From assembly GCF_004851605.1 (NCBI RefSeq), contig NZ_CP031093.1, positions 248,001-312,000 of the forward strand: DNA of 64,000 nucleotides, written 5' to 3'. Source of the stretch: Hydrocarboniclastica marina. Its GTDB lineage: Bacteria > Pseudomonadota > Gammaproteobacteria > Pseudomonadales > Oleiphilaceae. Below are positions 28,119-37,220 of the stretch, piece after piece. Positions within the stretch are counted from its first letter, which is position 1. Each line of letters opens with the position of its first letter. Below the pieces are notes generated by a model, which was not told where the DNA came from, made no database searches, and saw only the letters and a program-made list of their open reading frames with translations. Both the position numbers and the translations under genes were made by a program.

Positions 28119-28711
28119 TATCCAACAGCCTTGCGCTTGAACGGAAGAACATTGTTGTTTTGAGGCTGGCGTATCCCGCGAGCGTCACCCGGCTGTTTAG
28201 CCTGTTTGTGCCTGCGTGATCGCGTGCTCCCGGTAGAGTACTTTCGCGAGGACGGCATCCGACGTTCATGCGACCAGAACCAGGGTTCCTTCAGGCCGTC
28301 AGCAGGCCAACGTCTCAATGGCAAGCGGATGGAGCGTCTTTTTAACACAATAATTCAGGCCGTGCTACCAGCCCCAAGCGGCGGCTCCGCCCGTTTGTGG
28401 GGTGGGTCATGCCTCGTCAATTTAATTTGCCTTACCGAACGAATTTCAGCCTGCCGGCAACCGGTTCGCCTCAATTAAAGTGCGCCGTCCGGCATACACT
28501 TTCGCTTTGATAGGCGCCCAGGCGGAGAATCAGTCACAGGCACAGCCGATTCGGTTTTGGCTCAGGCACTGTCGTGCTTCTGTAAGCGTACGTTGCAGAC
28601 AGTTGCACTACAGGCCGCATTCTCACAGCATAGCAGTTATTTGCAGTGCTGCAGGTTTACAATCAACTCCACGACCACTCATTCCGGAAACGGACAACAG
28701 GACCATTTGCG
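28119..28711. other. Intergenic region between divergent pilG and gshB
   Basis: This 593-bp stretch holds the divergent promoters of the pil-chp cluster and of gshB. Short frames exist on both strands, but none shows protein-like composition together with a ribosome binding site. One hairpin (GGCGGCTCCGCC near 28380) lacks a T-run. No RNA gene is recognised. It is longer than an ordinary divergent promoter, so a small RNA cannot be excluded. Confidence 0.5.
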
Positions 28712-29668
28712 ATGACAGTAAAGCTCGGGGTGGTGATGGACCCGATCGAGAACATCACTTACAAGAAAGACAGCTCGCTTGCGATGCTGCTGGCGGCGCA
28801 GCAGCGCGGCTGGGAGCTATGGTATATGGAGTTGCCGGACCTGTATCTGCACGGCGACCAGGCGCGGGCCAACATGAAGCCCTTGCGGGTCATGGCTGAT
28901 CCGGAGTGTTGGTTCGAGCGGAGCGAAGGGGCAGATTTACCGCTGGCCGATCTCGACGTTATTCTGATGCGGAAAGATCCCCCGGTTGACCGAGAGTTTC
29001 TCATTGCCACACACATACTTGAGGCTGCCCAGCGCGACGGTACGCTTGTTGTGAACCCGCCCCAGGCTCTACGGGACTGTAACGAGAAGCTTTACGCGAC
29101 CTGGTTTCCCCAGTGCACCCCGCCGTTGATTGTGACCCGTGACCCTGCGAGGTTGAGGGCATTTCACGCTGAACACAGCGATGTTGTCATGAAGCCCATC
29201 GACGGTATGGGCGGTAAATCGGTGTTCCGCGTCCGGCCCGGGGACGCCAATCTTGGCGTAATCATCGAGACCCTGACCCAGGACGGCCAGCATCAGATTA
29301 TGGCGCAGAAGTACCTGCCCCAGATTAGTGAAGGCGACAAGCGGATCCTGCTGATCGATGGCGAACCCTTGCCTTTCGCTCTTGCGCGGGTGCCTGCGGC
29401 TGGAGAGAACCGGGGTAATCTCGCAGCCGGCGGTCGTGGCGAGGGTCGCGAACTCACCGAACGGGATCGCTGGATATGCGCGCAGTTGGGCCCGGCATTG
29501 CGTGAGCGCAATCTGATCTTTGTGGGTATTGATGTTATTGGTGAGTATCTGACCGAGATCAACGTGACCAGTCCCACCTGCATCCGTGAGCTCGACAAAG
29601 CATTCGATGTCGACATCGGCGGCCAGCTGATGGAGGCTATCGCCCGGCGACTGCCCGCATCAAAGTAG
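28712..29668 (+). CDS. gshB: Glutathione synthetase
   Basis: A 318-residue ATP-grasp enzyme that joins gamma-glutamylcysteine and glycine. Recognisable regions are the N-terminal VVMDPIENITYKKDSSLAML, the substrate-contact motif MRKDPPVD, the glycine-rich ATP loop KPIDGMGGKSVFR, and the C-terminal GIDVIGEYLTEINVTSPTC with the metal-binding Glu/Asn. Length matches the E. coli enzyme (316). ATG 28712 is preceded by CAGGA. As in P. aeruginosa, it lies between the pil-chp cluster and tonB3. Confidence 0.96.
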   Translation: MTVKLGVVMDPIENITYKKDSSLAMLLAAQQRGWELWYMELPDLYLHGDQARANMKPLRVMADPECWFERSEGADLPLADLDVILMRKDPPVDREFLIATHILEAAQRDGTLVVNPPQALRDCNEKLYATWFPQCTPPLIVTRDPARLRAFHAEHSDVVMKPIDGMGGKSVFRVRPGDANLGVIIETLTQDGQHQIMAQKYLPQISEGDKRILLIDGEPLPFALARVPAAGENRGNLAAGGRGEGRELTERDRWICAQLGPALRERNLIFVGIDVIGEYLTEINVTSPTCIRELDKAFDVDIGGQLMEAIARRLPASK

Positions 29669-29796
29669 CGGCAGGGCGACGCATCCGATGAAAAACGCTG
29701 CGGCTGGGCTATTATTGGCGGCTACACTCCTGGTCGCGTTAGACAGCGACTTGCCTGGCGCATGAGCGCGCGGGTCAGGACCATGCAAGGTAAAAT

Positions 29797-30657
29797 ATGG
29801 CGGTAAATGTAACCGACGCTGATCGCCTCAGCTTCACGGTTTTTATGGCGCTCGTCCTGCACGCCATGATTGTGCTGGGCATTACTTTTGCGCCGGAGGA
29901 TCCGGAAACGGCCGCCGATACGCTGGAAATCACCCTGGCCCAGCGAAACGATGAAGCGCCCGAAGAGGCCGATTTTCTCGCCCAAAGCAACCAGCGTGGG
30001 AGTGGGACCGAGGCTGAGGTCTCTGAACTGACTGCGACCCGCGAAGCCACTGTCACGGATGTTGCTGTCCGCGAAGTCGAGCCGGCTGCGGTAGAGACTG
30101 CTGCGGCAGCAGCGGATGCCCCAAACGCGCCGGTTGTGACGACTGTTGTGTCTTCCCAGGACATGCGGGACAGTGACGAAGAGACGCCGGAGCCGGAGCC
30201 GGATCCCGACACGCCCCGCAAAAGTCTGATGGACCGCAGCCTCGAAATCGCCAGTCTTGAAGCACGGCTTGACCAGAAAATGCGCACTTACGCCAAGCGG
30301 CCGCGGATCGAACGGGTGACGGCTGTTTCCACCCTGTCTTCTTCTGACGCCTGGTACGTTCAAAACTGGGTCGACCGGGTGACGAGACTCGGTAACATGA
30401 ATTACCCCAGTGAGGCCCGACGGCGCAACCTCCACGGCAGCTTACGCCTGCTGGTTGCTATCAACGCCGACGGCTCCGTGCGGGACATCAGTGTGCTGGA
30501 ATCCTCCGGCCACAAGATTCTTGATGATGCAGCCATTTCGACGATCCGGGTGGCCGCTCCATTTGCACCTTTCCCGGAAGCCATGCGTGAAAACACCGAT
30601 GTGCTCGAAATTATCCGTACCTGGTCGTTTCAACCCCGGGGCCTGACGTCCCGTTAG
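29797..30657 (+). CDS. TonB-family energy transducer, TonB3-like
   Basis: A 286-residue TonB-type protein. One transmembrane helix (about residues 12-31) is followed by an acidic, Pro/Glu-rich periplasmic linker (EETPEPEPDPDTP). The C-terminal TonB domain (about 190-284) has YPSEARRRNLHGSLRLLVAI and ends in WSFQP. Its place between gshB and yqgE equals that of P. aeruginosa tonB3, which is needed for twitching motility rather than iron uptake. No exbB or exbD gene is near. AAGGT lies before the ATG. Confidence 0.88.
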   Translation: MAVNVTDADRLSFTVFMALVLHAMIVLGITFAPEDPETAADTLEITLAQRNDEAPEEADFLAQSNQRGSGTEAEVSELTATREATVTDVAVREVEPAAVETAAAAADAPNAPVVTTVVSSQDMRDSDEETPEPEPDPDTPRKSLMDRSLEIASLEARLDQKMRTYAKRPRIERVTAVSTLSSSDAWYVQNWVDRVTRLGNMNYPSEARRRNLHGSLRLLVAINADGSVRDISVLESSGHKILDDAAISTIRVAAPFAPFPEAMRENTDVLEIIRTWSFQPRGLTSR

Positions 30658-30791
30658 TGTTCTGGCCCATATGGCACCTATTGTCTGGCATGTGGCACCT
30701 GCCGCGTCCGGAGGCAGGGGCAAGATGGTATAGTTTGCGTTGACCCGGCGAGCGGGCGCGGCACCAAATTTTTTAACTCTGTGGGATTGCC

Positions 30792-31367
30792 ATGAACACG
30801 CAGAAAAACTCGCACGCAGCCCTGTACAGTCTCAGGGGCCAGCTTCTGATCGCGATGCCTTCGCTACGCGGCTCGGAGTTTGGCGGGGCCGTGATGTATA
30901 TCTGCGATCACACCGAGGACGGCGCGCTGGGGATTGTGATAAACCGTCCGCTGGAACTTCGGCTGGATGAGCTCCTTGAACAAATGGATCTGGCTGAGGT
31001 CGAGTCTGATCGCCTTGTTTTCAGTGGCGGCCCCGTGCAGCTGGAGCGGGGCTTCGTGTTGCACCGGGGCGAGCGCCGGTGGCAGCACAGCCAGGTTGTC
31101 GCCTCAGATATATGCCTCACCACGTCCCGGGATATTCTGGATGCGATTGGCCAGGGAGAGGGACCTGAAGAGTTTCTTATGGCACTGGGTTACGCCGGTT
31201 GGAGTCCCGGACAGCTGGAAGAAGAGATCGCCGGCAATGTCTGGCTGAACTGTGACGCCGACGCCGACCTCTTATTTTCCGTGCCATGGGAGCAGCGCCT
31301 TGAAACCGCATTGAACCGGATGGGCGTTGACCCGTCACAGCTTTCCAGCAGCGTCGGCCATGCCTGA
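30792..31367 (+). CDS. yqgE: YqgE/AlgH family protein
   Basis: A 191-residue member of the UPF0301 (YqgE/AlgH, DUF179) family, whose biochemical role is not established; AlgH affects alginate and virulence gene expression in pseudomonads. Motifs include GQLLIAMPSLRGSEF, YICDHTEDGALGIVINRP, FSGGPVQLERGFVLH and LGYAGWSPGQLEEEI. It overlaps ruvX by 8 bp, the conserved yqgE-yqgF pair. Confidence 0.95.
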   Translation: MNTQKNSHAALYSLRGQLLIAMPSLRGSEFGGAVMYICDHTEDGALGIVINRPLELRLDELLEQMDLAEVESDRLVFSGGPVQLERGFVLHRGERRWQHSQVVASDICLTTSRDILDAIGQGEGPEEFLMALGYAGWSPGQLEEEIAGNVWLNCDADADLLFSVPWEQRLETALNRMGVDPSQLSSSVGHA

Positions 31368-31833
31368 GCGTAACGAGAGAGTCATGGCTTTTGACTATGG
31401 CATACGCTGGATTGGCGTTGCCGTAGGCCAGGCCATGCTCGGGACGGGTACCGCGGTGGCTCGGTTTCAGGCGCGCGACGGCATTCCCCGCTGGGAAGAG
31501 GTTGACTCCCTGTTGCAGGAATGGCAGCCCCAGCGCCTGGTGGTCGGTCTTCCCTTGAACATGGACGGTAGCGAAAGCGATATGAGCCTGCGGGCTCGCA
31601 AGTTCAGTCGCCGTCTCGACAATCGGTTCAGGGGGCCCGTGAGCCTTATCGATGAGCGCCTGACCAGCTATGCCGCCAAGCGGGACCATGAGGCCCGTGG
31701 GCGCGCGCTGGATTATTCCAGGGAGGGTGCTGGTGTCGACGGTGAGGCTGCCGTGATTATTCTGGAAGACTGGTTCCGTTCAGCCTGCGCCGATGGTTCC
31801 CGGACCGATTCCACGACGGGCCAGGCAGGTTGA
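31360..31833 (+). CDS. ruvX: Holliday junction resolvase-like RuvX (YqgF)
   Basis: A 157-residue RNase H-like fold nuclease of the YqgF family, linked to 16S rRNA 5' end processing and reported as a Holliday junction resolvase. Catalytic acids appear in MAFDYGIRWIGVAVG (Asp near residue 11), DERLTSYAA, and a C-terminal VDGEAAVIILEDW. The ATG at 31360 lies inside the end of yqgE, so translation is coupled. A start further upstream at 31327 would extend the overlap and is not preferred. Confidence 0.93.
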   Translation: MPERNERVMAFDYGIRWIGVAVGQAMLGTGTAVARFQARDGIPRWEEVDSLLQEWQPQRLVVGLPLNMDGSESDMSLRARKFSRRLDNRFRGPVSLIDERLTSYAAKRDHEARGRALDYSREGAGVDGEAAVIILEDWFRSACADGSRTDSTTGQAG

Positions 31834-31931
31834 GCTGCCTGGCAGCAGCAGGGTCCGAATACCACACCTCAGCCGGCCCGAGGCCGATGCGACCTTCTGT
31901 CGCCAGGGCTGTCTGTCCTGTAAAGGGCGCT

Positions 31932-31970
31932 TACTGGACAGAGAGGCTCTGTGAGAGAAGCTCTGGTGCC
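31932..31970 (+). promoter_or_regulatory. Possible structured leader of pyrR, overlapping hairpins
   Basis: Two adjoining inverted repeats are visible: ACAGAG-AGG-CTCTGT (31938-31952) and GAGAG-AAG-CTC(T) (31955-31964 region). CAGAG can also pair with the second CTCTG, so alternative structures exist. The stretch CAGAGAGGC recalls the conserved loop of PyrR-binding RNAs of Bacillus, but the flanking stem is different. A regulatory role is inference. Confidence 0.35.
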
Positions 31971-32009
31971 TGATGCTTACTTTTGTCAGACAAGTGCTTA
32001 GCGGCAGCT

Positions 32010-32128
32010 ATGCAAGAGCGGTACTGATGCAAGAGGAATGTATGGCAAGAGGCGCGTACGCAAGAAGAGCACCTGCGCAAGAAGAGCACCTATGCACGAG
32101 GAGCACCTATGCAAGAGGAGTACCTATG
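32010..32128 (+). repeat. 17-bp tandem repeat carrying the pyrR ribosome binding site and start codon
   Basis: Seven units start at 32010, 32027, 32042, 32058, 32075, 32092 and 32109, and an eighth partial unit begins at 32126 with the pyrR ATG. The consensus is ATGCAAGAGGAGCACCT; most units are 17 bp, two are 15 and 16. Each unit contains a Shine-Dalgarno-like GAGGAG or GAAGAG followed at proper spacing by the ATG (or ACG/GCG) of the next unit. Identity between neighbours is high in units 4-7 and lower in 1-3. Confidence 0.92.
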
Positions 32129-32656
32129 CAAGAACTGAGTAACGTCGATTCTGTGCTCGATCAGATGGCGCACGGCCTTGAGCAACTGTTTCGGCAGAAG
32201 CAGGTGACCGCTCCCTTGATCATCGGAATCCGTACAGGCGGTGTATGGATCGCCGAAGCTTTGCAGCGGCGTCTGAACGTGACCGAGCCATGCGGCGTGC
32301 TCGACATCTCCTTCTACCGCGACGACTTCGAACGTATCGGCCTTAATCCCCAGGTCCAGCCATCGGCGTTACCCGTCGATACAGAGAACCGGCACATCCT
32401 GCTGGTCGACGATGTCATCATGAGCGGGCGCACCATCCGAGCCGCGATGAACGAAATCTTCGACTACGGGCGCCCAGCCGGCATTACGCTGGCCGCATTG
32501 GTCGATCTGGGCTCGCGGGAACTGCCAATTCAGCCCGATCTGGTGGGCCGCCGGCTGGCGTTGGCGGAAGGGCAGCGGGTGAAACTCCTCGGCCCGGAGC
32601 CTCTTCGGCTTGAGGTGCGCGAACGGGGTGCCAGCAAGCGAGGCTTGCAGCGATGA
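32126..32656 (+). CDS. pyrR: PyrR bifunctional regulator / uracil phosphoribosyltransferase
   Basis: A 176-residue type I phosphoribosyltransferase-fold protein. The PRPP-binding motif is [13 protein letters not shown] (about residues 91-103). [11 protein letters not shown] near residue 33 is the PPi loop. In bacilli PyrR binds pyr mRNA in response to UMP; in pseudomonads it affects pyr expression by a less clear route. The start at 32126 follows GAGGAG at 5-6 bases. In-frame ATGs at 32027 and 32042, also preceded by repeat-borne Shine-Dalgarno-like sites, would give N-terminal extensions of 33 or 28 residues. Its stop overlaps the pyrB start (ATGA). Confidence 0.92.
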   Translation: MQELSNVDSVLDQMAHGLEQLFRQKQVTAPLIIGIRTGGVWIAEALQRRLNVTEPCGVLDISFYRDDFERIGLNPQVQPSALPVDTENRHILLVDDVIMSGRTIRAAMNEIFDYGRPAGITLAALVDLGSRELPIQPDLVGRRLALAEGQRVKLLGPEPLRLEVRERGASKRGLQR

Positions 32657-33666
32657 ACCAGGGCATTAAAGCGATCAGCCCAGGGTTGCAGCTTACGTCA
32701 GGCGGTCAGCTCAAGCACTTCCTGACGATCGACGGGCTGGGCCGGGACTTACTCACCGAAATTCTGGATACTGCAGACTCTTTTATCGAGGTTGGCGAGC
32801 GCCGGATCAAAAAAGTGCCGTTGCTGCGTGGCCGAACCGTGGTCAATCTCTTCTTTGAGCCCAGCACCCGCACCCGGAGCACCTTCGAGTTGGCGGCCAA
32901 GCGCCTTTCGGCGGACGTGCTCAATCTGGATATCAGCAAATCCGCCACATCCAAAGGCGAGTCTCTCTCTGACACACTCCTGAACCTGGAGGCCATGGCC
33001 AGCGACATGTTTGTGGTGCGTCACGCCCAAAGCGGCGCAGCACACTTCATTGCGCGCTCCGTCACCCCGGGCGTTGCCATTATTAACGCTGGCGACGGTC
33101 GTCACGCTCACCCGACTCAGGCCATGCTCGACATGCTCACAATCCGACAGCACAAAGAGCGCTTCGAAGGGCTAAGGGTGGCTATCGTCGGCGACATCCT
33201 GCATTCACGTGTTGCCCGGTCCCAGGTTAATGCGTTGCTGACGCTGGGCGCCGAAGAAGTTCGCCTGGTTGGCCCCGCGACCCTGATGCCAGCGGCAGCC
33301 AACCAGCTAGGCGTAAAACTGTGCACAACGATGGAGGAAGGGCTGGCCGAAACTGACGTTATTATCATGCTACGCCTGCAAAAAGAGCGGATGGAGTCCG
33401 GGTTGCTGCCCAGCGAGCGCGAGTTCTTCAAACTCTATGGTCTTACCCGGGAAAAGCTTGCGTTGGCAAAACCGGATGCCATTGTCATGCACCCGGGGCC
33501 GATCAACCGCGGTGTGGAGATTGAGTCAGCTGTTGCCGATGGCCCCCAGTCAGTCATTCTCAGTCAGGTCACCAACGGCATTGCGCTGCGTATGGCTGTG
33601 ATGTCCATGGCCATGAGCGGTCAATTGGCTGAGCGTGCTGCAGCCCAGCATGGGGGTGCAGCATGA
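32653..33666 (+). CDS. pyrB: Aspartate carbamoyltransferase catalytic subunit
   Basis: A 337-residue enzyme for the committed step of pyrimidine synthesis: carbamoyl phosphate plus aspartate to carbamoyl aspartate. The carbamoyl-phosphate site reads [13 protein letters not shown] (about residues 67-79). HPTQ (about 155-158) and MHPGPINRG (about 279-287) are the other hallmarks. The 15-residue N-terminal extension before the conserved core is typical of the Pseudomonas-type enzyme, which forms a dodecamer with a DHOase-like partner. It overlaps pyrR and pyrC' by 4 bp on either side. Confidence 0.96.
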   Translation: MNQGIKAISPGLQLTSGGQLKHFLTIDGLGRDLLTEILDTADSFIEVGERRIKKVPLLRGRTVVNLFFEPSTRTRSTFELAAKRLSADVLNLDISKSATSKGESLSDTLLNLEAMASDMFVVRHAQSGAAHFIARSVTPGVAIINAGDGRHAHPTQAMLDMLTIRQHKERFEGLRVAIVGDILHSRVARSQVNALLTLGAEEVRLVGPATLMPAAANQLGVKLCTTMEEGLAETDVIIMLRLQKERMESGLLPSEREFFKLYGLTREKLALAKPDAIVMHPGPINRGVEIESAVADGPQSVILSQVTNGIALRMAVMSMAMSGQLAERAAAQHGGAA

Positions 33667-34952
33667 GTACGCGTCTCGATAACGTGCGCCTGTGGGACGA
33701 TCGCGGACTGCAGGACAAGCCCGTGTCTGTACTGCTTGAGGGCAGCTTCATCAAAGCTGTCGGTGACGACAGCATGCCTGCCGAACACTGTCACAATGGA
33801 GCCGGTAAGCTGCTGGTGCCGGGACTGGTCGATCTTTCCTGTCACGTCCGGGAACCGGGGCCGGATCGTAAGGGCTCGATCGCAACAGAGTCACGTGCTG
33901 CTGCCAGGGGCGGCTTCACAACGGTCTGCACATCACCGGAAACGTCGCCCGTTAACGATTCAGGCGCGGTCACGCATCTGATTCTGGAGTTGGCTTCTCG
34001 TCAGGGCTTGGTGAAAATCCTGCCGGTCGGTGCAATGACCCGCGGCCTGGGCGGCGAAATGCTGAGCGATATGGCGGGTCTGGTGGCTAGCGGCTGCGTC
34101 GCATTAGGCCAGGCCGGCCGAGGTGTGCGCGACGCGCGAACGCTACGTCGCTGTCTGGCCTACGCACAGACTTTTGGCATACCACTCTTTCTCCAGGCGG
34201 AGAACAAGGCGCTGGCGGCTGAAGGTTGTGCCCATGAAGGCCTGATGGCAACTCGCCTGGGTCTGCCAGGCATACCGGAAGTCGCTGAAACGGTCGCTGT
34301 GAGTGAACTCATCCTGCTTGCGGAAGAGACTGGGGCGCGATTGCATCTGGCCCAGCTGTCCACGGGCCGCAGCGTTGAACTGGTCAGGGCGGCCCAGGCT
34401 CGCGGCGTTGGTCTCACCGCGGATGTAGCCATCAGCAATCTTGCCTATACCGATGATTGCCTCAAGGATTACGACAGCCGCTTCCACGTGCGGCCACCCT
34501 TACGATCAGAGGCGGACCGGAAAGCGCTTTGTCGCGGCGTTAACGACGGTACTATCACGGCCATTGTCAGCCAGCACCTCCCGCATGAATCCGAGGCGAA
34601 GCAGGCACCGTTCGGGGAAACCGAACCCGGGCTTTCAACCATCGATATTACCCTCTCCCTGGGGCTGAGGCTGGTCCAGCAAGGGGAATTGGAGCAGCAG
34701 GCACTGTTGCGCGCGCTCACCGCTGGTCCGGCCAGTGTTCTGGGGCGTCCGGCGCCGGCCATCCGTTCGGGCAGTAGCGCCGACCTGTTTCTGTTGGATC
34801 GGGAGGCAAGCTGGTTCGTCGATGAGGCCAGCCTGTTGTCACGGGGCAAGCACAGCCCCGCTCTGGGGGAGTCATTGCCCGGAGTGGTTCGCGCAACCTG
34901 GGTGGACGGGCGCCGCGTGTACGCGGTTGAGGACGAGCGCGTGCCCGAGTAG
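33663..34952 (+). CDS. pyrC': Inactive dihydroorotase-like ATCase subunit PyrC'
   Basis: A 429-residue amidohydrolase-fold protein of the DHOase family that lacks key residues. The metal-binding DxHxH motif is DLSCH at 57-61, so Ser59 replaces the first His. The late catalytic Asp is Gln304 (VSQHLPH where active enzymes have a DHAPH-type motif). The region ALGQAG shows no carbamylated Lys. This equals the pyrC' (PyrX) of Pseudomonas, which is needed to assemble active ATCase but does not catalyse. An active pyrC must be elsewhere. The 4-bp overlap with pyrB supports a 1:1 complex. Confidence 0.92.
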   Translation: MSTRLDNVRLWDDRGLQDKPVSVLLEGSFIKAVGDDSMPAEHCHNGAGKLLVPGLVDLSCHVREPGPDRKGSIATESRAAARGGFTTVCTSPETSPVNDSGAVTHLILELASRQGLVKILPVGAMTRGLGGEMLSDMAGLVASGCVALGQAGRGVRDARTLRRCLAYAQTFGIPLFLQAENKALAAEGCAHEGLMATRLGLPGIPEVAETVAVSELILLAEETGARLHLAQLSTGRSVELVRAAQARGVGLTADVAISNLAYTDDCLKDYDSRFHVRPPLRSEADRKALCRGVNDGTITAIVSQHLPHESEAKQAPFGETEPGLSTIDITLSLGLRLVQQGELEQQALLRALTAGPASVLGRPAPAIRSGSSADLFLLDREASWFVDEASLLSRGKHSPALGESLPGVVRATWVDGRRVYAVEDERVPE

Positions 34953-35165
34953 CGGCCGTTCTGGCGTAGCGCGTAAACAATAGCGGTTGCCGTGATGAGT
35001 CAGGTCATGCAGGATATTGGAACAGACGCCCTTGGCGGAGCCTGCAATCGCGGGCAATGCCCGCCAACCTCGTTTCTTTGCATCACCAGTCGCACCAAAG
35101 CTGCCAACAGTCAGCCAGGTATGGCTAGCTATGAATTTGGTTAGCTAATAATAAGGAGAAGTTGT

Positions 35166-35567
35166 ATGGGTTTTTTCACGTTCGTCGCCATGATTCTGAT
35201 TATCTGGCTGCTGTGGACCTTATGTCGAAACACCGGAGATGCGCTAGACAAACAAACTGCACTTCAGTATGAAATAGTTGCCCTGGAGAAACGGATCGAG
35301 CAGCTCGTGGAGCGGTTACCTGCCGGTTCTGCTACTGGTTCGACCGAAAACGCAGCGGCTCCCGCCAACCCTGTCCGCAATGCCGCGACGCCAGCTAAAA
35401 ATACAGCCGGCAAGGCAAAGGCGAAGGGCGCAGTAAGAGCGTCTGGCAAGAAAACCTCAGGCACTTCAGCGAGCGCCAAGCCGGCGACAAAGGCACAGCC
35501 GAAGGCCGACAACGATTCGGCTGGCAACCCCGCTGGCAAAGATAGCGGGCCTTCGTCGGGCACCTGA
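35166..35567 (+). CDS. Small membrane protein with coiled coil and Lys/Ala-rich tail
   Basis: A 133-residue protein of unknown function. A single transmembrane helix (residues 3-20, FFTFVAMILIIWLLWTL) is followed by a short heptad-like segment (ALQYEIVALEKRIEQLVERL, about 37-56). The last 75 residues are low complexity in Ala, Lys, Pro, Gly and Ser, resembling histone H1-like tails (AGKAKAKGAVRASGKK). TAAGGAGAAG lies 6 bases upstream of the ATG. Its stop is only 3 bp from the stop of the convergent HU-like gene. The basic tail could bind DNA, RNA or anionic polymers, but no function is known. Confidence 0.75.
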   Translation: MGFFTFVAMILIIWLLWTLCRNTGDALDKQTALQYEIVALEKRIEQLVERLPAGSATGSTENAAAPANPVRNAATPAKNTAGKAKAKGAVRASGKKTSGTSASAKPATKAQPKADNDSAGNPAGKDSGPSSGT

Positions 35568-35570
35568 TCC

Positions 35571-35855
35571 TCAGCCGCGCTCGCAACTGAACGTATCCCT
35601 GAGCCGCTTACCTGCCTTGAAACCTACGGTGCGGGAAGCGGCGATCCTGAGCTCTGCTCCCGTCCGCGGGTCACGGCCTGTGCGGGCGCTACGTTCACGT
35701 ACGCTGAAAGCCCCGAAACCGGGTAACCGGACGTTCTGGCCTTTGGCCATCGCTTGAGCGACCTGGTCAGTGAACGCCGTGACGACCTCCATGGCCTGCT
35801 TCCGGCTCAGGCCAGTGCGCGACGCTATTGCTTGGGCAAGTTCGGCTTTACGCAT
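35571..35855 (-). CDS. HU-family DNA-binding protein
   Basis: A 94-residue histone-like protein of the HU/IHF family, which bends DNA and compacts the nucleoid. The N-terminal helices (RKAELAQAIASRTGLSRKQA) lead to the beta-arm core LPGFGAFSVRERSARTGRDP, with FKAGKRLRD near the end. It has no acidic extension and fits HU-beta rather than IHF. It is convergent with the Lys-rich small membrane protein. Confidence 0.93.
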   Translation of the reverse strand: MRKAELAQAIASRTGLSRKQAMEVVTAFTDQVAQAMAKGQNVRLPGFGAFSVRERSARTGRDPRTGAELRIAASRTVGFKAGKRLRDTFSCERG

Positions 35856-36093
35856 TGATGAATTTTCCTCAGTCCATACAGTTTCAGGCGATGCAGGCGT
35901 GTGGGTCTGTCCTGCGCGCGCCGTAATTAAAGTCGGGTTGGGTATAAGTTACCGCCATGTGAGATTCGACTCACAGAATAACCCGGTTACTGATGCTAAT
36001 TTCCTTCTACGATGACACTCGCTGTCACTTTCCAATAATAACTATTCGAACCAGCAACTTGCCTGTATAGCGGGGCTGGGTTCAGGAGTGCAT

Positions 36094-37167
36094 ATGTCTC
36101 TACACCGCTTTGCCTTGTCGGAACGCCTCACCACCTCGCTCCCGAAGATGCCCAAGATTGCGCTCCTCGTCCTTGCCACGGTTGGCTTTGCGGGATGCGG
36201 CACCGTTAACCACGTAATCTACAAGACGACCGGTGCTGTAGTGAAGAACTACGCCAACGATCATGCCATGCCGTATCTGCTTGAGAGCAAGGACCTGGCG
36301 ATGGCCTGTGCTATGGCAGAAGCGACGGCACCCCTGATGATGTCCTTTGGCCGGGTGAACAGCGAGCCTGATCAGTTGGGCGTCATGCTCAACCTGTCAG
36401 CCGGGGGCTGCGAGGACGAGCGCGCGTGGGACAACGAGCTGGCGTATCTCCGCGCTATAGGCGAGCAGAATGGCCGGGCCGCCCAGGATGCGCAAATAGC
36501 GCAAAAACGTCATCAACTCAGAGCCGCTGAGCGGTATCTGCGCAGCTGGGAACACCTCACCGCGCACTACGGGGATCCAGGTGAGGGCGAGTGCCCGAGC
36601 TTCGATACTTCGCAGGATGAGTTCATCTACATGGCCGGTCTGTTGTCCGGACTTCAGGCGCTGAACAACGAGATTCAGTCCAGTGTCTCCGTAGGCGTCC
36701 CGAAAAATGTCGGCTCCAAAGTCTCAAGGGCAACCCAGTGTCTCGACGACGACAAGTGGTGGGGCGCGCCCTCGGCAATTCGGGCAACTGTCTGGGCGAT
36801 GATTCCGGGAGCTGAACCTGAAGGCGAAGACCCCTTCCAGTATCTCGAGCGTGCCGATCAAAAAGGCGAGCAGGCTGGTGTGCGCATAGCTCATGTATTC
36901 CACGCGATGGCCGCTTTGAATGCCGGGGATACCGAGAAGGTCAAAGCCATCATAAAAGCACATGCCGAATCGATCAGTAATACGCCGAGTAATGAGGAAT
37001 GGCGCATGGTGGACGAGATGGCTACCCGCAACATCCTGGCAATCTCGGATCGGTTATGGACCCAGAATCAGGGTCACCGGACACCCATCGGCGGCCTTGG
37101 GACGTTCTGGGATGACGAGCGGTCCGAGTCAGTCGGTGAAGACCTTGACCTCGAAGGAATCCTTTGA
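36094..37167 (+). CDS. TRAP transporter T-component lipoprotein (TatT-like)
   Basis: A 357-residue predicted lipoprotein with a signal sequence and lipobox-like FAG-Cys35. The mature part is helical, with TPR-like repeats, and resembles the TatT component of TPR-protein-associated TRAP transporters (VKNYANDHAMPYLLES and AMACAMAEATAPLMMSFG near the N-terminus are characteristic). In the known treponemal example, TatT forms a trimer with the substrate-binding P component. The ATG at 36094 has AGGAG 5 bases upstream, better than the GTG at 36088. It is directly followed by the P component and a fused QM permease. Confidence 0.82.
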   Translation: MSLHRFALSERLTTSLPKMPKIALLVLATVGFAGCGTVNHVIYKTTGAVVKNYANDHAMPYLLESKDLAMACAMAEATAPLMMSFGRVNSEPDQLGVMLNLSAGGCEDERAWDNELAYLRAIGEQNGRAAQDAQIAQKRHQLRAAERYLRSWEHLTAHYGDPGEGECPSFDTSQDEFIYMAGLLSGLQALNNEIQSSVSVGVPKNVGSKVSRATQCLDDDKWWGAPSAIRATVWAMIPGAEPEGEDPFQYLERADQKGEQAGVRIAHVFHAMAALNAGDTEKVKAIIKAHAESISNTPSNEEWRMVDEMATRNILAISDRLWTQNQGHRTPIGGLGTFWDDERSESVGEDLDLEGIL

Positions 37168-37220
37168 TTACGCGGTCAACCGACCTGTTGACTGATAATC
37201 TGCATTTTCAGGAGCGTACC

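Noticed and set aside
28118-28348. A 76-codon minus-strand frame upstream of pilG
   Set aside because: Arg/Pro-rich, without ribosome binding site or recognisable domain; better explained as leader DNA.
32010-32128. The repeats before pyrR as a CRISPR array
   Set aside because: Units are 17 bp, directly abutting, with no spacers and no cas genes nearby.
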